Below are positions 43,415-51,674 of a stretch of 64,000 bases of DNA, in pieces. Made by a program: the position numbers and the translations under genes. Positions within the stretch are counted from its first letter, which is position 1. Each line of letters starts with the position of its first letter. The notes under the pieces are model-generated. The model did no database searches and was not told the DNA's origin. It worked only from the letters and a program-made list of their open reading frames with translations. Origin of the DNA: Bacteroidales bacterium UBA755 (lineage in GTDB: Bacteria > Bacteroidota > Bacteroidia > Bacteroidales > UBA932); the NCBI GenBank assembly GCA_002297815.1, contig DBKH01000037.1:1-64000 (forward strand). The letters run 5' to 3'.

Positions 43415-46153
43415 ATGAGAAGTGTCATTATGAAAGTTTGTGCCGTTTGCGCGTTGCTCTTTACGATTGCGTTTTCGGCTTCAGCGCAGGGCTCTGGAGA
43501 TGATCCGGTGGCAGATTCAAAGGCTGTTGTCGTTTCGGGCAACGCAAGGTTCACGGTGCTGGAGAGCCGGTTGGTACGCATGGAATGGGCAGCGGACGGA
43601 AAGTTCGAGGACAGGGCCACACTTGGTGTGGTCAATAGGAAACTGCCGGTTCCGGCCTATACGGTAAGAAAAGCCGGCAAGAAACTGACGATCAAGACCT
43701 CGGACCTTGCCCTGACATATTCAGGAAACGGGAAATTCGATGAGAAGAATTTGAGTGTGACGTTCCGTATGGCAGATCCCGCAGTCAGAAAGGGCTTTAA
43801 GACTGTGATCTGGCGTCCGGGAATGGATGACAGCGGCAACCTGCTTGGCACCACTAGAACCCTTGACGGCTGTGATGGTGTTAAGACCAAGGAACCGTAC
43901 GATAAGGGAGTTGTCTCGCGTGACGGTTGGGCAGTTCTTGATGAGTCTGACAGACAGGTGTTTGTGCCGGTTGACTCGGATTGGAAACTCTGGGTGGCTG
44001 ACCGCGATTCGACCGACAGGCAGGACCTTTACCTGTTCGCCTACGGCCACGACTACAAAGCCGCTGTCTCTGACTTCACAAAGATCGGAGGACGCATCCC
44101 GATGCCACCGAAATATGCCCTCGGCTACTGGTGGTGCCGTTTCTGGCAATATTCAGACTTCGAGTTTGTCGGGCTCGGAAAGGAGATCCGTTCGCTGGAC
44201 ATCCCGATTGACGTGATGGTTCTGGACATGGACTGGCACGAGACGTGGTCTCTGAGAAAGCGTAACGCCCCAAAGGATGAGTTCGGTCAGCGGATCGGCT
44301 GGACGGGCTACACTTGGCAGAAGAAACTTTTTCCTAATCCGGTCAACTGCCTCCAAGACCTTCACAATCTTGGACTTAAAACAACCCTGAATCTTCATCC
44401 CGCATCCGGAATCCAACCTTACGAGGAGCCTTACGACCGCTTTGTCAAAGACTATCTCTCAAGGACTAATGAATATGATGGCCCGAAAGACTACATCAAT
44501 CCAGACGGAAGCAAGGCTCCGGTACCGTTCCGGATGGATGACATCAACTGGGCGAACGCCTATTTCAACTCCGTGGTCCGTCCGTTCGAGCGACAGGGAG
44601 TTGACTTCTGGTGGCTCGACTGGCAGCAGTGGAAGTTCAGCAAGTATATTCCCGGTCTTAACAACACCTTCTGGCTGAACTACACATTCTTCAACGACAT
44701 GGTGCGCCAGTCGGCAGATCAGGGAATATACGCCCGCCGTCCGATGATCTACCATCGTTGGGGAGGCATCGGAAGCCATCGCTACCAGATCGGCTTTTCA
44801 GGTGACTGCATTGCATCATGGCAGGTGCTCGGCTATCTGCCATATTTCACAGCCACCGCTTCCAATGTGGGCTACGGCTACTGGGGACATGACATCGGAG
44901 GTCACCTCCAACCTAAGGGAGTTAAGGCGACAGACCCAGAAATGTACACCAGATGGCTCCAGTCTGGAGTGTTCACTCCCATATTCAAGACCCATTCGAC
45001 TAAGGACTTGACGATGGAGAAGCGCTTCTGGGTGTTTCCGGAGCATTTTGACGCGATGCGCGCGGCTGTAAGGCTCCGTTACGACCTCTCACCGTACATC
45101 TATGGTGCCGCCCGCGAGGCCTACGACACCGGCATCTCGATGTGCCGCCCTCTTTATTATGAATACCCGGAAGCGCCTCATGCCTACGATTTCACGCAAG
45201 AGTACCTCTTTGGAAATGACATCCTTGCGACCGTTGTCTGCGAGCCTGCGGATTCCGTTACGGGACTGGCGAAGCGTGTGATGTGGTTCCCTGAGGGCAA
45301 CGATTGGTACGACGCTGCCATAGGGACGATTTTCAAAGGCGGACAGGTTGATACTCTGGAATATACCGTCAGCGAGAATCCGTACTACATCAAGGCCGGA
45401 GCCGTCATTCCTATGGCCTCGGACAAGATCAAGTCACTTCAGGAAAAGGACAACACTTTGAAACTCTTTGTGGCACCTGGTGATGGCGAGAGCACCGTTT
45501 CCGTCTATGAGGACGATGGCGCGACGCAGGCGTACGGCACTGAATATGCCACCACACAGGTCCGCAAGGTTTCAGATGCTTCTTCAGTGAGAATCACTGT
45601 CGCCCCTCGTCAGGGGAATTATCGCGGAATGGATCATAACCGCCGGGTGCAGGTTGTCCTTGCAGGTGTTTTCGCACCGGAGAAAGTGACTGTGAACGGA
45701 GTGGAGGTGCCATATTCCCGCTTCGCTGCCCACAACGCTGAAGTGTCCGGAAAGAATGCTGAGTGGGGGTACGTAGGAGCGGATCTCTCCGCTGTTCTTT
45801 ACCTCCCGGAGACCCCTGCCTCCGAAGAACTTGTGATTGAGTTCTCTTTCAATGAATATTCCGCCTCGCACCGTGATCTCTTGAACGGGAAGAAGGGCTT
45901 GATGCACAGAATGATGGACATCACCCCTGAGGCCAAGTTGATTTTCGGGAAATATGTCGATGCCTACATGATGCTTCCGGATCCGTTCCTTGCCCTCGCG
46001 CAATGTGCCAGCTTCATCAACGAGGATCCTCAGAATGCAGGGGAGTATCTAGAGAAGATTGACACGGCATCGCTTATCGCGGATTTCGCTAATTATGAAA
46101 AGATTCCGGCTGACTTCGTGGCCAAGGTCAAGGCGCAGGTCGGTGCGGAATAG
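43415..46153 (+). CDS. Glycoside hydrolase family 31
   Basis: 912 residues from ATG 43415 (a second ATG at 43430 gives a more compact signal peptide, MKVCAVCALLFTIAFSASAQ); the open frame extends upstream to 43298, over the promoter. GH31 enzymes cleave alpha-glucosidic or alpha-xylosidic bonds in the periplasm. Beta-sandwich N terminus, TIM barrel with DVMVLDMDWHETW, the nucleophile region FWWLDWQQW and the acid/base region GYWGHDIGGH, then a DUF5110-like domain. The last ~90 residues (from LLNGKKGLMH) are a helical extension I do not recognise. The LDWQQ form of the nucleophile motif marks a divergent subgroup; substrate unknown. Confidence 0.9.
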   Translation: MRSVIMKVCAVCALLFTIAFSASAQGSGDDPVADSKAVVVSGNARFTVLESRLVRMEWAADGKFEDRATLGVVNRKLPVPAYTVRKAGKKLTIKTSDLALTYSGNGKFDEKNLSVTFRMADPAVRKGFKTVIWRPGMDDSGNLLGTTRTLDGCDGVKTKEPYDKGVVSRDGWAVLDESDRQVFVPVDSDWKLWVADRDSTDRQDLYLFAYGHDYKAAVSDFTKIGGRIPMPPKYALGYWWCRFWQYSDFEFVGLGKEIRSLDIPIDVMVLDMDWHETWSLRKRNAPKDEFGQRIGWTGYTWQKKLFPNPVNCLQDLHNLGLKTTLNLHPASGIQPYEEPYDRFVKDYLSRTNEYDGPKDYINPDGSKAPVPFRMDDINWANAYFNSVVRPFERQGVDFWWLDWQQWKFSKYIPGLNNTFWLNYTFFNDMVRQSADQGIYARRPMIYHRWGGIGSHRYQIGFSGDCIASWQVLGYLPYFTATASNVGYGYWGHDIGGHLQPKGVKATDPEMYTRWLQSGVFTPIFKTHSTKDLTMEKRFWVFPEHFDAMRAAVRLRYDLSPYIYGAAREAYDTGISMCRPLYYEYPEAPHAYDFTQEYLFGNDILATVVCEPADSVTGLAKRVMWFPEGNDWYDAAIGTIFKGGQVDTLEYTVSENPYYIKAGAVIPMASDKIKSLQEKDNTLKLFVAPGDGESTVSVYEDDGATQAYGTEYATTQVRKVSDASSVRITVAPRQGNYRGMDHNRRVQVVLAGVFAPEKVTVNGVEVPYSRFAAHNAEVSGKNAEWGYVGADLSAVLYLPETPASEELVIEFSFNEYSASHRDLLNGKKGLMHRMMDITPEAKLIFGKYVDAYMMLPDPFLALAQCASFINEDPQNAGEYLEKIDTASLIADFANYEKIPADFVAKVKAQVGAE

Positions 46154-46170
46154 TGATAGTATTCAAGAAT

Positions 46171-47211
46171 ATGGAAGACAATAATAGGAAACTCTATCCG
46201 CTGAGATTTGTGGATGAAGGTGCGGATGTGCCTTGGGGACATGTCAGCTATCAGATTGCTGACCTTGGATTCAAGGATTCGATGATAGACAACGGCTGGT
46301 TCGGAGGCAACAGTCTGAGCGAACTCATGGGAACATATTTGGAGAGGGTGGTTGGAGATGATGTGTTTGAGTTTTATGGCCTTCAATTTCCTGTGATGGT
46401 GAAGGTTATGGACGTGACTGGTTGGCAGCCCCTTCAGATGAACGCCTCCGATGACGTCGCAGCCGAAAGGTACGATTCGTTCGGCAAGACTGCCCTGTGG
46501 TATGTTCAGGAGTCAGCTCCGGATTCTGAGTTGTTGCTGGGCTTCAACCGGGACATTGATCCGGCCGAGTTCTACGCAAGGTGTCAGGACGGGACGGTTA
46601 AGGAAGTCTTGAATGTTGTCAAGCCGCATAAAGGCGAAGCTTTCCTGATAAAACCGGGAACCGTCTTCGCTGCCGGTCCGGGACTAAAGATCGTGGAGAT
46701 AGCCGAGAGTTCCGAACTTGTGTTCAATCTCCATAACTGGGGCGTGGAACTGCCTGATTCAGAGGAACTGCTGCTTGAGGAAGCGTTTGATTTAATTGAT
46801 TTCAAGAAATATATTCCTAAACCCATCACGGGAGACAAATTGGCCGTTTGTCCAGAATTTGTGGTCACGAAACTCAATCTGAAGGACGGATTGCACATAT
46901 TCTCCGAGCAGCCGGGCAGTTTCGCTGTCTATTACTGCGCTTCCGGTGAGGCGACTGTCCAGATTCCGGTTGAGAATGACAAAGGTGCAAAGAGTGTGGA
47001 ATCATATTCATTGAAGTCAGGTCACTCAGTTTTGGTTCCGTCAGAGTTGAACGACTTTTTTCTCATTCCGGCTGCCAGTGAAACAATTCTGCTGGAAGTC
47101 CTTGTGGAGAAGCGTCTTGTGAAGGATCCCTACACTAATCAGGAGGTCGAGCCTGGCTCATTTATCGATGCCGAGACCCCGGACCCGCATATTCGTGAAT
47201 GGAACAGTTAG
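46171..47211 (+). CDS. Class I mannose-6-phosphate-isomerase-like cupin, zinc ligands largely lost
   Basis: 346 residues from ATG 46171 (a GTG at 46153 overlaps the GH31 stop). The cupin layout of type I phosphomannose isomerase is recognisable, but the zinc-site motifs are changed: QVHPDD is LQMNASDD, KTExWY is KTALWY and GTxHA is GTVFAAG. So two histidines and the glutamate are replaced, leaving the glutamine. Isomerase activity by the usual mechanism is unlikely; a binding or regulatory role fits better. It follows the GH31 gene by 17 bp. Confidence 0.78.
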   Translation: MEDNNRKLYPLRFVDEGADVPWGHVSYQIADLGFKDSMIDNGWFGGNSLSELMGTYLERVVGDDVFEFYGLQFPVMVKVMDVTGWQPLQMNASDDVAAERYDSFGKTALWYVQESAPDSELLLGFNRDIDPAEFYARCQDGTVKEVLNVVKPHKGEAFLIKPGTVFAAGPGLKIVEIAESSELVFNLHNWGVELPDSEELLLEEAFDLIDFKKYIPKPITGDKLAVCPEFVVTKLNLKDGLHIFSEQPGSFAVYYCASGEATVQIPVENDKGAKSVESYSLKSGHSVLVPSELNDFFLIPAASETILLEVLVEKRLVKDPYTNQEVEPGSFIDAETPDPHIREWNS

Positions 47212-47213
47212 TT

Positions 47214-47669
47214 ATGGCAGACACAGAAAGAATAGACAAGGTCCTTTGGGCCATTAGGGTGTTCAAGACCCGCACCGAGGCCACGGATGCCTGCAAAGGT
47301 GGCAAAGTCAAGATTGGTGGAGTCAACGCCAAGCCGTCCAGAATGCTGAAGGTAGGTGAGGTCGTGGAAATCCGTAAGGGTGCCGTGCAGTATTCGTACA
47401 GAATCAAGCAGTTAACCGACCATCGCCTAGGTGCAAAGCTGGTTCCCGACTACGCTGAGAACCTCACCCCGCAATCCGAGCTCGACAAGCTGAAGGCCCC
47501 AGTTGAAACCTTCTTCCTTCGCAGAGACCCCGGTGCCGGCCGCCCCACCAAGAAAGATCGCCGCGCCATGGAAGAAGCCTGGGACGAGATCGACTACACC
47601 ACCGACCTCGGTGACATCCCTGACGACATCGCAGCCCACTTCGGCCTCACCGATGACGATGACCTATAG
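47214..47669 (+). CDS. S4-domain RNA-binding protein (Hsp15-like)
   Basis: 151 residues from ATG 47214 (an in-frame ATG at 47199 overlaps the previous gene). The N-terminal S4 fold is clear: RIDKVLWAIRVFKTRTEATD, GGKVKIGG and LKVGEVVEIRKG. The C-terminal part is charged and Pro-rich, as in other Bacteroidota members. Hsp15 family proteins bind stalled 50S subunits with peptidyl-tRNA. Two bases separate it from the preceding gene. Confidence 0.88.
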   Translation: MADTERIDKVLWAIRVFKTRTEATDACKGGKVKIGGVNAKPSRMLKVGEVVEIRKGAVQYSYRIKQLTDHRLGAKLVPDYAENLTPQSELDKLKAPVETFFLRRDPGAGRPTKKDRRAMEEAWDEIDYTTDLGDIPDDIAAHFGLTDDDDL

Positions 47670-47937
47670 CGGCATTTGGTACCTGTGCTGCATAATTGGT
47701 TGATTGATAATGAAATAGGGGGGCTTTAGTTGGTCTTAACTAAAGGCAACTCTCTATTGCGTTTATAATCAATGGGTTATGTTCCACTGCAGCTTGCCGA
47801 TATTTATTGGGTGCTCTAGTGACAGGTAATATTAACCACTTCCCAAATTACGGTAGAGGTCACTCCAACTGAATTGATTCAGATTTTGAACGGGAGTTGA
47901 TTTTAAATCTTACGGAATCTATTGTGAGTTCGACATG

Positions 47938-47972
47938 AAAATGCCTCTGACCTTTGTCAGATGGCATTTTTT
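47938..47972 (+). terminator. Intrinsic terminator
   Basis: AAAATGCC (47938-47945) pairs with GGCATTTT (47963-47970) and TCTGAC with GTCAGA inside it, with one bulged T, a four-base loop and TT after the stem. It is placed to end transcripts from the GH31 / cupin / S4 side. Confidence 0.85.
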
Positions 47973-47986
47973 ACTTGTTGAAGATT

Positions 47987-48086
47987 ACAGTGTAAGAATT
48001 TAATCTTACACTGTTTTGGACGCTATGATGTAGCGTGCTTATACTTAATTATTTACCGTGAGATTTGTAAGACAGATTTGTAAGAC
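47987..48086. promoter_or_regulatory. TGTAAGA operator-like elements before peptide gene 1
   Basis: Four copies of the 7-mer TGTAAGA or its complement: 47991-47997 and 48004-48010 (inside a perfect 11-bp inverted repeat, ACAGTGTAAGA), 48066-48072 and 48079-48085 (in a perfect 13-bp tandem repeat AGATTTGTAAGAC). The last one ends 44 bp before the -7 box. The same 7-mer clusters before the radical-SAM gene. Confidence 0.65.
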
Positions 48087-48129
48087 GCAATTTTCTAGGT
48101 ATTATGCGTGAATTATCAATTGAACGTTT

Positions 48130-48137
48130 TATATTTG
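48130..48137 (+). promoter_or_regulatory. -7 box of the peptide / GLPGLI operon
   Basis: TATATTTG matches TAnnTTTG. No TTTG is found 19-21 bp upstream, which fits a promoter that needs an activator, such as one bound at the TGTAAGA repeats. The leader to ATG 48247 is about 100 bases. Confidence 0.6.
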
Positions 48138-48246
48138 CAATTATCATTTGAATGATTCAGTCATCGTCTTGATATCTTAGACCGCGGAAGATGATGAGGG
48201 AACAAGCAAATGATAAAGTTGAACTGATTAACTAATTTTAATTACA

Positions 48247-48462
48247 ATGAAAAATGTATTATCAAAGTCGCAGATGTCCTTGATAAAGGGCGGAGAACCA
48301 ACAGCATGGCTGTGCAAGGCTATTCAGAGTAAAACAGAGACAGAATGCGATGTGATTCTCGATGGGCCTACAGAGACAGTGATGGCGGAGACAGCCGTGG
48401 ATGCAGCCGACATCATGCACGAGAAATATGGAGTAAGTCAAGTCAACTGTACAAAGGCTTAG
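48247..48462 (+). CDS. Double-glycine leader peptide 1 (candidate secreted peptide precursor)
   Basis: 71 residues. Leader MKNVLSKSQMSLIKGG ends in Gly15-Gly16, the usual C39-peptidase cleavage site. The 55-residue remainder has cysteines at 23, 34 and 69 and shares TECDVIL, TAVDAAD and QVNCT with the paralogue at 50496. No known family recognised. The nearest candidate processor is the C39-domain ABC transporter at 53234 and the nearest oxidase the VKOR protein at 51671. Followed 12 bp later by a GLPGLI-family gene. Confidence 0.8.
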   Translation: MKNVLSKSQMSLIKGGEPTAWLCKAIQSKTETECDVILDGPTETVMAETAVDAADIMHEKYGVSQVNCTKA

Positions 48463-48474
48463 GAGATCTATGTC

Positions 48475-49434
48475 ATGAAACGCTTTTGTCTTGTTGTTTT
48501 GACATTGTTATTGATGCCATCATTAGTAGAGGCCCAAAGGTGGAGGACATGGACGCTTGATGAGGCACTGACTAAGTTGGATGATAGGTTTTCTCTGTAC
48601 GAGGGTGTTTATCGTGATCCGTATCCTGAGTATGCTCCATGGCATTTCAACAAGACAAAAAGGCTGGATCGTTCTTATCTGCGAGTCTATTATGACGCGG
48701 ACATCCTCCTCGACTCCTTGTCTGGTAAGAGGGGGATGGACTGGGTCAGAACGCTTGTCGGTAAGAACTATATGCTGAGTGATAGCCATGGATTTTGGTC
48801 TTACTCAATGCGGCAGACAGTTCCATTGGAAGAAACAGATAATTATAGTTATCCGCAAGGTTGTTTCACACCACTGATGAACTGGTTCGTTTATCGTAAT
48901 CTTACATCCCGTTCAGTACAAAACCTTCATGCCTTACCAATGCTGCTGGACTATGCCATTCAGTATGATGAGCCGCAGCCAACGTTCGTCTGGAAAATGT
49001 CCGTTGACACGATGACAGTGAGCGGCTATCTGTGCCAACGTGCCGACACAGATTACCGTGGCCGCCATTGGACAGTTTGGTTCACACCAGAGATTCCGGT
49101 GGATTGCGGCTTCTGGAAATTTTCCGGCCTTCCTGGGCTGATACTGAAAGCCGAGGACAGCGAGTGTTACTATTCATTCACCGCTGTGTCCATTAAGAAT
49201 GTAAAGGAGGACATAGACTTGATTACTTCTATCACTGTCAAGAAATTACCACGAGATAAATTCCGTTTGATGGAAAAAAGTCGTTTTGATTGCCCTGTTA
49301 TGAATAGTTGGCATGAACATGATTACATGATTGGTACTCATAATGGTCTTAAAGGTATTCCAAAGGAACTTGGCTACAAAATCTTCACCCCGGAGAATTA
49401 CACAAGCCCCCATTACCCGATGGAAAGGGAATGA
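48475..49434 (+). CDS. GLPGLI-family secreted protein 1
   Basis: 319 residues, signal peptide (about 1-20, cleavage after VEA). The family motif appears as WKFSGLPGLILKAEDSE near residue 220, and YRGRHWTVWFTPEIPVDCG precedes it. GLPGLI proteins (TIGR01200 type) are a Bacteroidota-only secreted family of unknown role, often next to TonB-receptor-like genes. Here it follows a double-glycine peptide. Its C-terminal third is nearly identical in DNA to that of copy 3 and its middle to copy 2, so the paralogues have exchanged sequence. Confidence 0.88.
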   Translation: MKRFCLVVLTLLLMPSLVEAQRWRTWTLDEALTKLDDRFSLYEGVYRDPYPEYAPWHFNKTKRLDRSYLRVYYDADILLDSLSGKRGMDWVRTLVGKNYMLSDSHGFWSYSMRQTVPLEETDNYSYPQGCFTPLMNWFVYRNLTSRSVQNLHALPMLLDYAIQYDEPQPTFVWKMSVDTMTVSGYLCQRADTDYRGRHWTVWFTPEIPVDCGFWKFSGLPGLILKAEDSECYYSFTAVSIKNVKEDIDLITSITVKKLPRDKFRLMEKSRFDCPVMNSWHEHDYMIGTHNGLKGIPKELGYKIFTPENYTSPHYPMERE

Positions 49435-49465
49435 AAAGCAAATTAACTTATTTGTTTAGTCTTAT

Positions 49466-50425
49466 ATGAAGCGTTTTTGTTTTGCAGTAGTGTTCTTCTT
49501 TATGCTTATGCCTTTGGCGGTAGCTCAGACATGGCGTGAGTGGACACTTGAGGAGGCTCTTGCTTATAAAGGAGGTACGATGTTCTCTTTGTACAAAGGA
49601 GTTTATCGCGATCCTTATCCGACTTTTGGACGATGGCATTTCAACAAGACAAAAAGACTTGACCGCTCCTACTTGCGGGTTGATTACGATGCGGACATCC
49701 TTCTTGACTCCTTGTCGGGGAAAAGGGGAATGGATCGCGTCAGGACGCTTCTTGGAAAGAACTATATGTTGAGCAATGGCCAATGTTATTGGTTGGGGTC
49801 GATGTGCAATACGGTGCCGGAAGGCCAATCAAGGAACTATGAACGTCCAACAGGATATTATGAACTGATAAACTGGTTCGTTTATCGTAGTCTTACTTCT
49901 CGTACAGTGCTGAATCTTCATGCCTTACCAATGCAGTCAGACTATGCCATCCAGTATGATGAGTCACAGCCTTTGTTCGCTTGGACGATGTTTGCTGACA
50001 CGATGACAGTGAGCGGCTATCTGTGCCAACGTGCCGACACAGATTACCGTGGCCGCCATTGGACAGTCTGGTTCACACCGGAGATTCCGGTGGATTGCGG
50101 CTTCTGGAAATTTTCCGGCCTTCCTGGGCTGATACTGAAAGCCGAGGACAGCGAGTGTTACTATTCATTCACCGCTGTGTCCATTAAGAATGTAAAGGAG
50201 GACATAGACTTGATTACTTCTATCACTGTCAAGAAATTACCACGAGATAAATTCCGTTTGATGGAGAAGAACCGCTTTGATAACCCTATTCAAAATAGTT
50301 GGCATAAGAACGGTTACATGATTGGAACCCATCTTGGCATGAAAGGCATTGATGAGTCGTTATATCATACGGTATTTACCCCTGAAAACTACACCTCTCT
50401 TCATTACCCGATGGAACGGGAATGA
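49466..50425 (+). CDS. GLPGLI-family secreted protein 2
   Basis: 319 residues, signal peptide 1-20 (cleavage after VAQ/TWR region). Carries the SGLPGLILKAEDSE motif. About 260 bp across this motif (around 50006-50270) differs from copy 1 at only two or three positions, while the flanks differ much more. Unlike copies 1 and 3 it has no peptide gene directly ahead: 31 bp separate it from copy 1. The protein ends IDESLYHTVFTPENYTSLHY where the others have a different segment. Confidence 0.88.
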   Translation: MKRFCFAVVFFFMLMPLAVAQTWREWTLEEALAYKGGTMFSLYKGVYRDPYPTFGRWHFNKTKRLDRSYLRVDYDADILLDSLSGKRGMDRVRTLLGKNYMLSNGQCYWLGSMCNTVPEGQSRNYERPTGYYELINWFVYRSLTSRTVLNLHALPMQSDYAIQYDESQPLFAWTMFADTMTVSGYLCQRADTDYRGRHWTVWFTPEIPVDCGFWKFSGLPGLILKAEDSECYYSFTAVSIKNVKEDIDLITSITVKKLPRDKFRLMEKNRFDNPIQNSWHKNGYMIGTHLGMKGIDESLYHTVFTPENYTSLHYPMERE

Positions 50426-50495
50426 ATATGATTGAAAGAAGGTGAATTTGTACGCAAATGATATAGTTGAACTAAATTAACAAATTTTTATTATC

Positions 50496-50708
50496 ATGAA
50501 AAGAGTATTGTCAAAGTTACAGATGTCGCAGATCAGAGGCGGTGAAAGATGGGCTTGTTTGGCTGTAAGAAATGTAATACAGACCGAATGTGATGTGATT
50601 CTTGAAGGAGATTCAGAAGTTGTAGAAGCCGCAACTGCAGTCGATGCCGCTGACTACATGCACAAGAAGTATGGTGCGAACCAAGTCAACTGTACACGTG
50701 CTAATTAA
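50496..50708 (+). CDS. Double-glycine leader peptide 2 (paralogue)
   Basis: 70 residues. Leader MKRVLSKLQMSQIRGG ends in Gly15-Gly16. Core cysteines at 21, 32 and 67 align with those of peptide 1 when a short gap is allowed. Shared blocks: TECDVILEG, TAVDAADYMHKKYG, QVNCTRA. The 40 bases before the start also resemble the leader of peptide 1 (GCAAATGATAxAGTTGAACT), so the leader region and peptide were duplicated together. GLPGLI copy 3 follows 9 bp later. Confidence 0.8.
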   Translation: MKRVLSKLQMSQIRGGERWACLAVRNVIQTECDVILEGDSEVVEAATAVDAADYMHKKYGANQVNCTRAN

Positions 50709-50717
50709 CTGATTTCT

Positions 50718-51674
50718 ATGAAACGCTTTTGTCTTGTTGTTTTGACATTGTTAATGATGTCATCATTTGCGGAGGCTCAGAGGTGGCGTAAATTTACACT
50801 TGAGGAGGCTCTGACCAAATGGGATGGCAAGTTCTCTTTGTACGAAGGTGTCTATCGTGATCCATACCCAGAGTATGCAATCTGGAATCTCAGCAAGACA
50901 AAAAGACTTGACCGCTCCTATCTGCGGGTTGATTACGATGCGGACATCCTCCTCGACTCCCTGTCGGGTAAGAGGGGGATGGATCGTGTCAGGACACTGC
51001 TCGGCAAGAACTATATGTTGAGCAACGGCCATTATTATTGGATGGGCTCGATGTGCAACACGGTGCCAGAAGACCAATCAAAGAACTATAGACGACCAGA
51101 GGGGTATTATGAACTGATAAACTGGTTCGTTTATCGTAATCTGGCTTCTCGTATGGTATCTAACCTCCATGCCTTGCCGATGTTGCCACATTATGCTATC
51201 CAGTATGATGAATCGCAACCTTCGTTCGTTTGGACGATGTCTGCTGACACAATGACAGTGAGCGGCTATCTGTGCCAACGTGCCGACACGGATTATTGTG
51301 GCCGCCATTGGACCGTCTGGTTCACATCGGATATCCCTGTGGATTGCGGATTCTGGAAATTCTCCGGCCTTCCGGGGCTGATACTGAAAGCCGAGGACAG
51401 CGAGCGTTACTATTCATTTACTGCTGTGTCCATCAAGAACGCCAAGGAGGACATAGATGTGGTGACCTCTATCACAGTCAAGAAATTGTCTAGAGATAAA
51501 TTCCGTTCGGTTGAAAAGAAACGTTTTGATTGCCCTATTATGAATAGTTGGCATGAACATGATTACATGATTGGTACTCATAATGGTCTTAAAGGTATTC
51601 CAGAGGAACTGGGCTACAAAATCTTCACCCCAGAGAATTACACAAGTCCCCATTACCCGATGGAAAGGGAATGA
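50718..51674 (+). CDS. GLPGLI-family secreted protein 3
   Basis: 318 residues, signal peptide (cleavage after AEA). The motif SGLPGLILKAEDSE is present. The N-terminal signal region and the C-terminal ~45 codons are nearly identical to copy 1 in DNA, the middle less so. The stop overlaps the start of the VKOR gene (ATGA), tying the GLPGLI block to the oxidase and exporter genes. Confidence 0.88.
   Translation: MKRFCLVVLTLLMMSSFAEAQRWRKFTLEEALTKWDGKFSLYEGVYRDPYPEYAIWNLSKTKRLDRSYLRVDYDADILLDSLSGKRGMDRVRTLLGKNYMLSNGHYYWMGSMCNTVPEDQSKNYRRPEGYYELINWFVYRNLASRMVSNLHALPMLPHYAIQYDESQPSFVWTMSADTMTVSGYLCQRADTDYCGRHWTVWFTSDIPVDCGFWKFSGLPGLILKAEDSERYYSFTAVSIKNAKEDIDVVTSITVKKLSRDKFRSVEKKRFDCPIMNSWHEHDYMIGTHNGLKGIPEELGYKIFTPENYTSPHYPMERE

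Larger units (their letters stand above)
47670..48246. other. Intergenic control region before the peptide cluster
   Basis: 577 bp with no convincing ORF. It holds a terminator (47938-47972), a perfect 11-bp inverted repeat (47987-48014), two tandem copies of AGATTTGTAAGAC (48061-48086), a -7 box (48130-48137) and a ~110-base leader. The first 270 bp show nothing recognisable. Confidence 0.7.

Noticed and set aside
48345..48560. 71-codon ORF overlapping peptide 1 and the GLPGLI start
   Set aside because: Out of frame with both, Cys/Arg/Asp-rich shadow translation; the GG peptide frame is supported by its paralogue.
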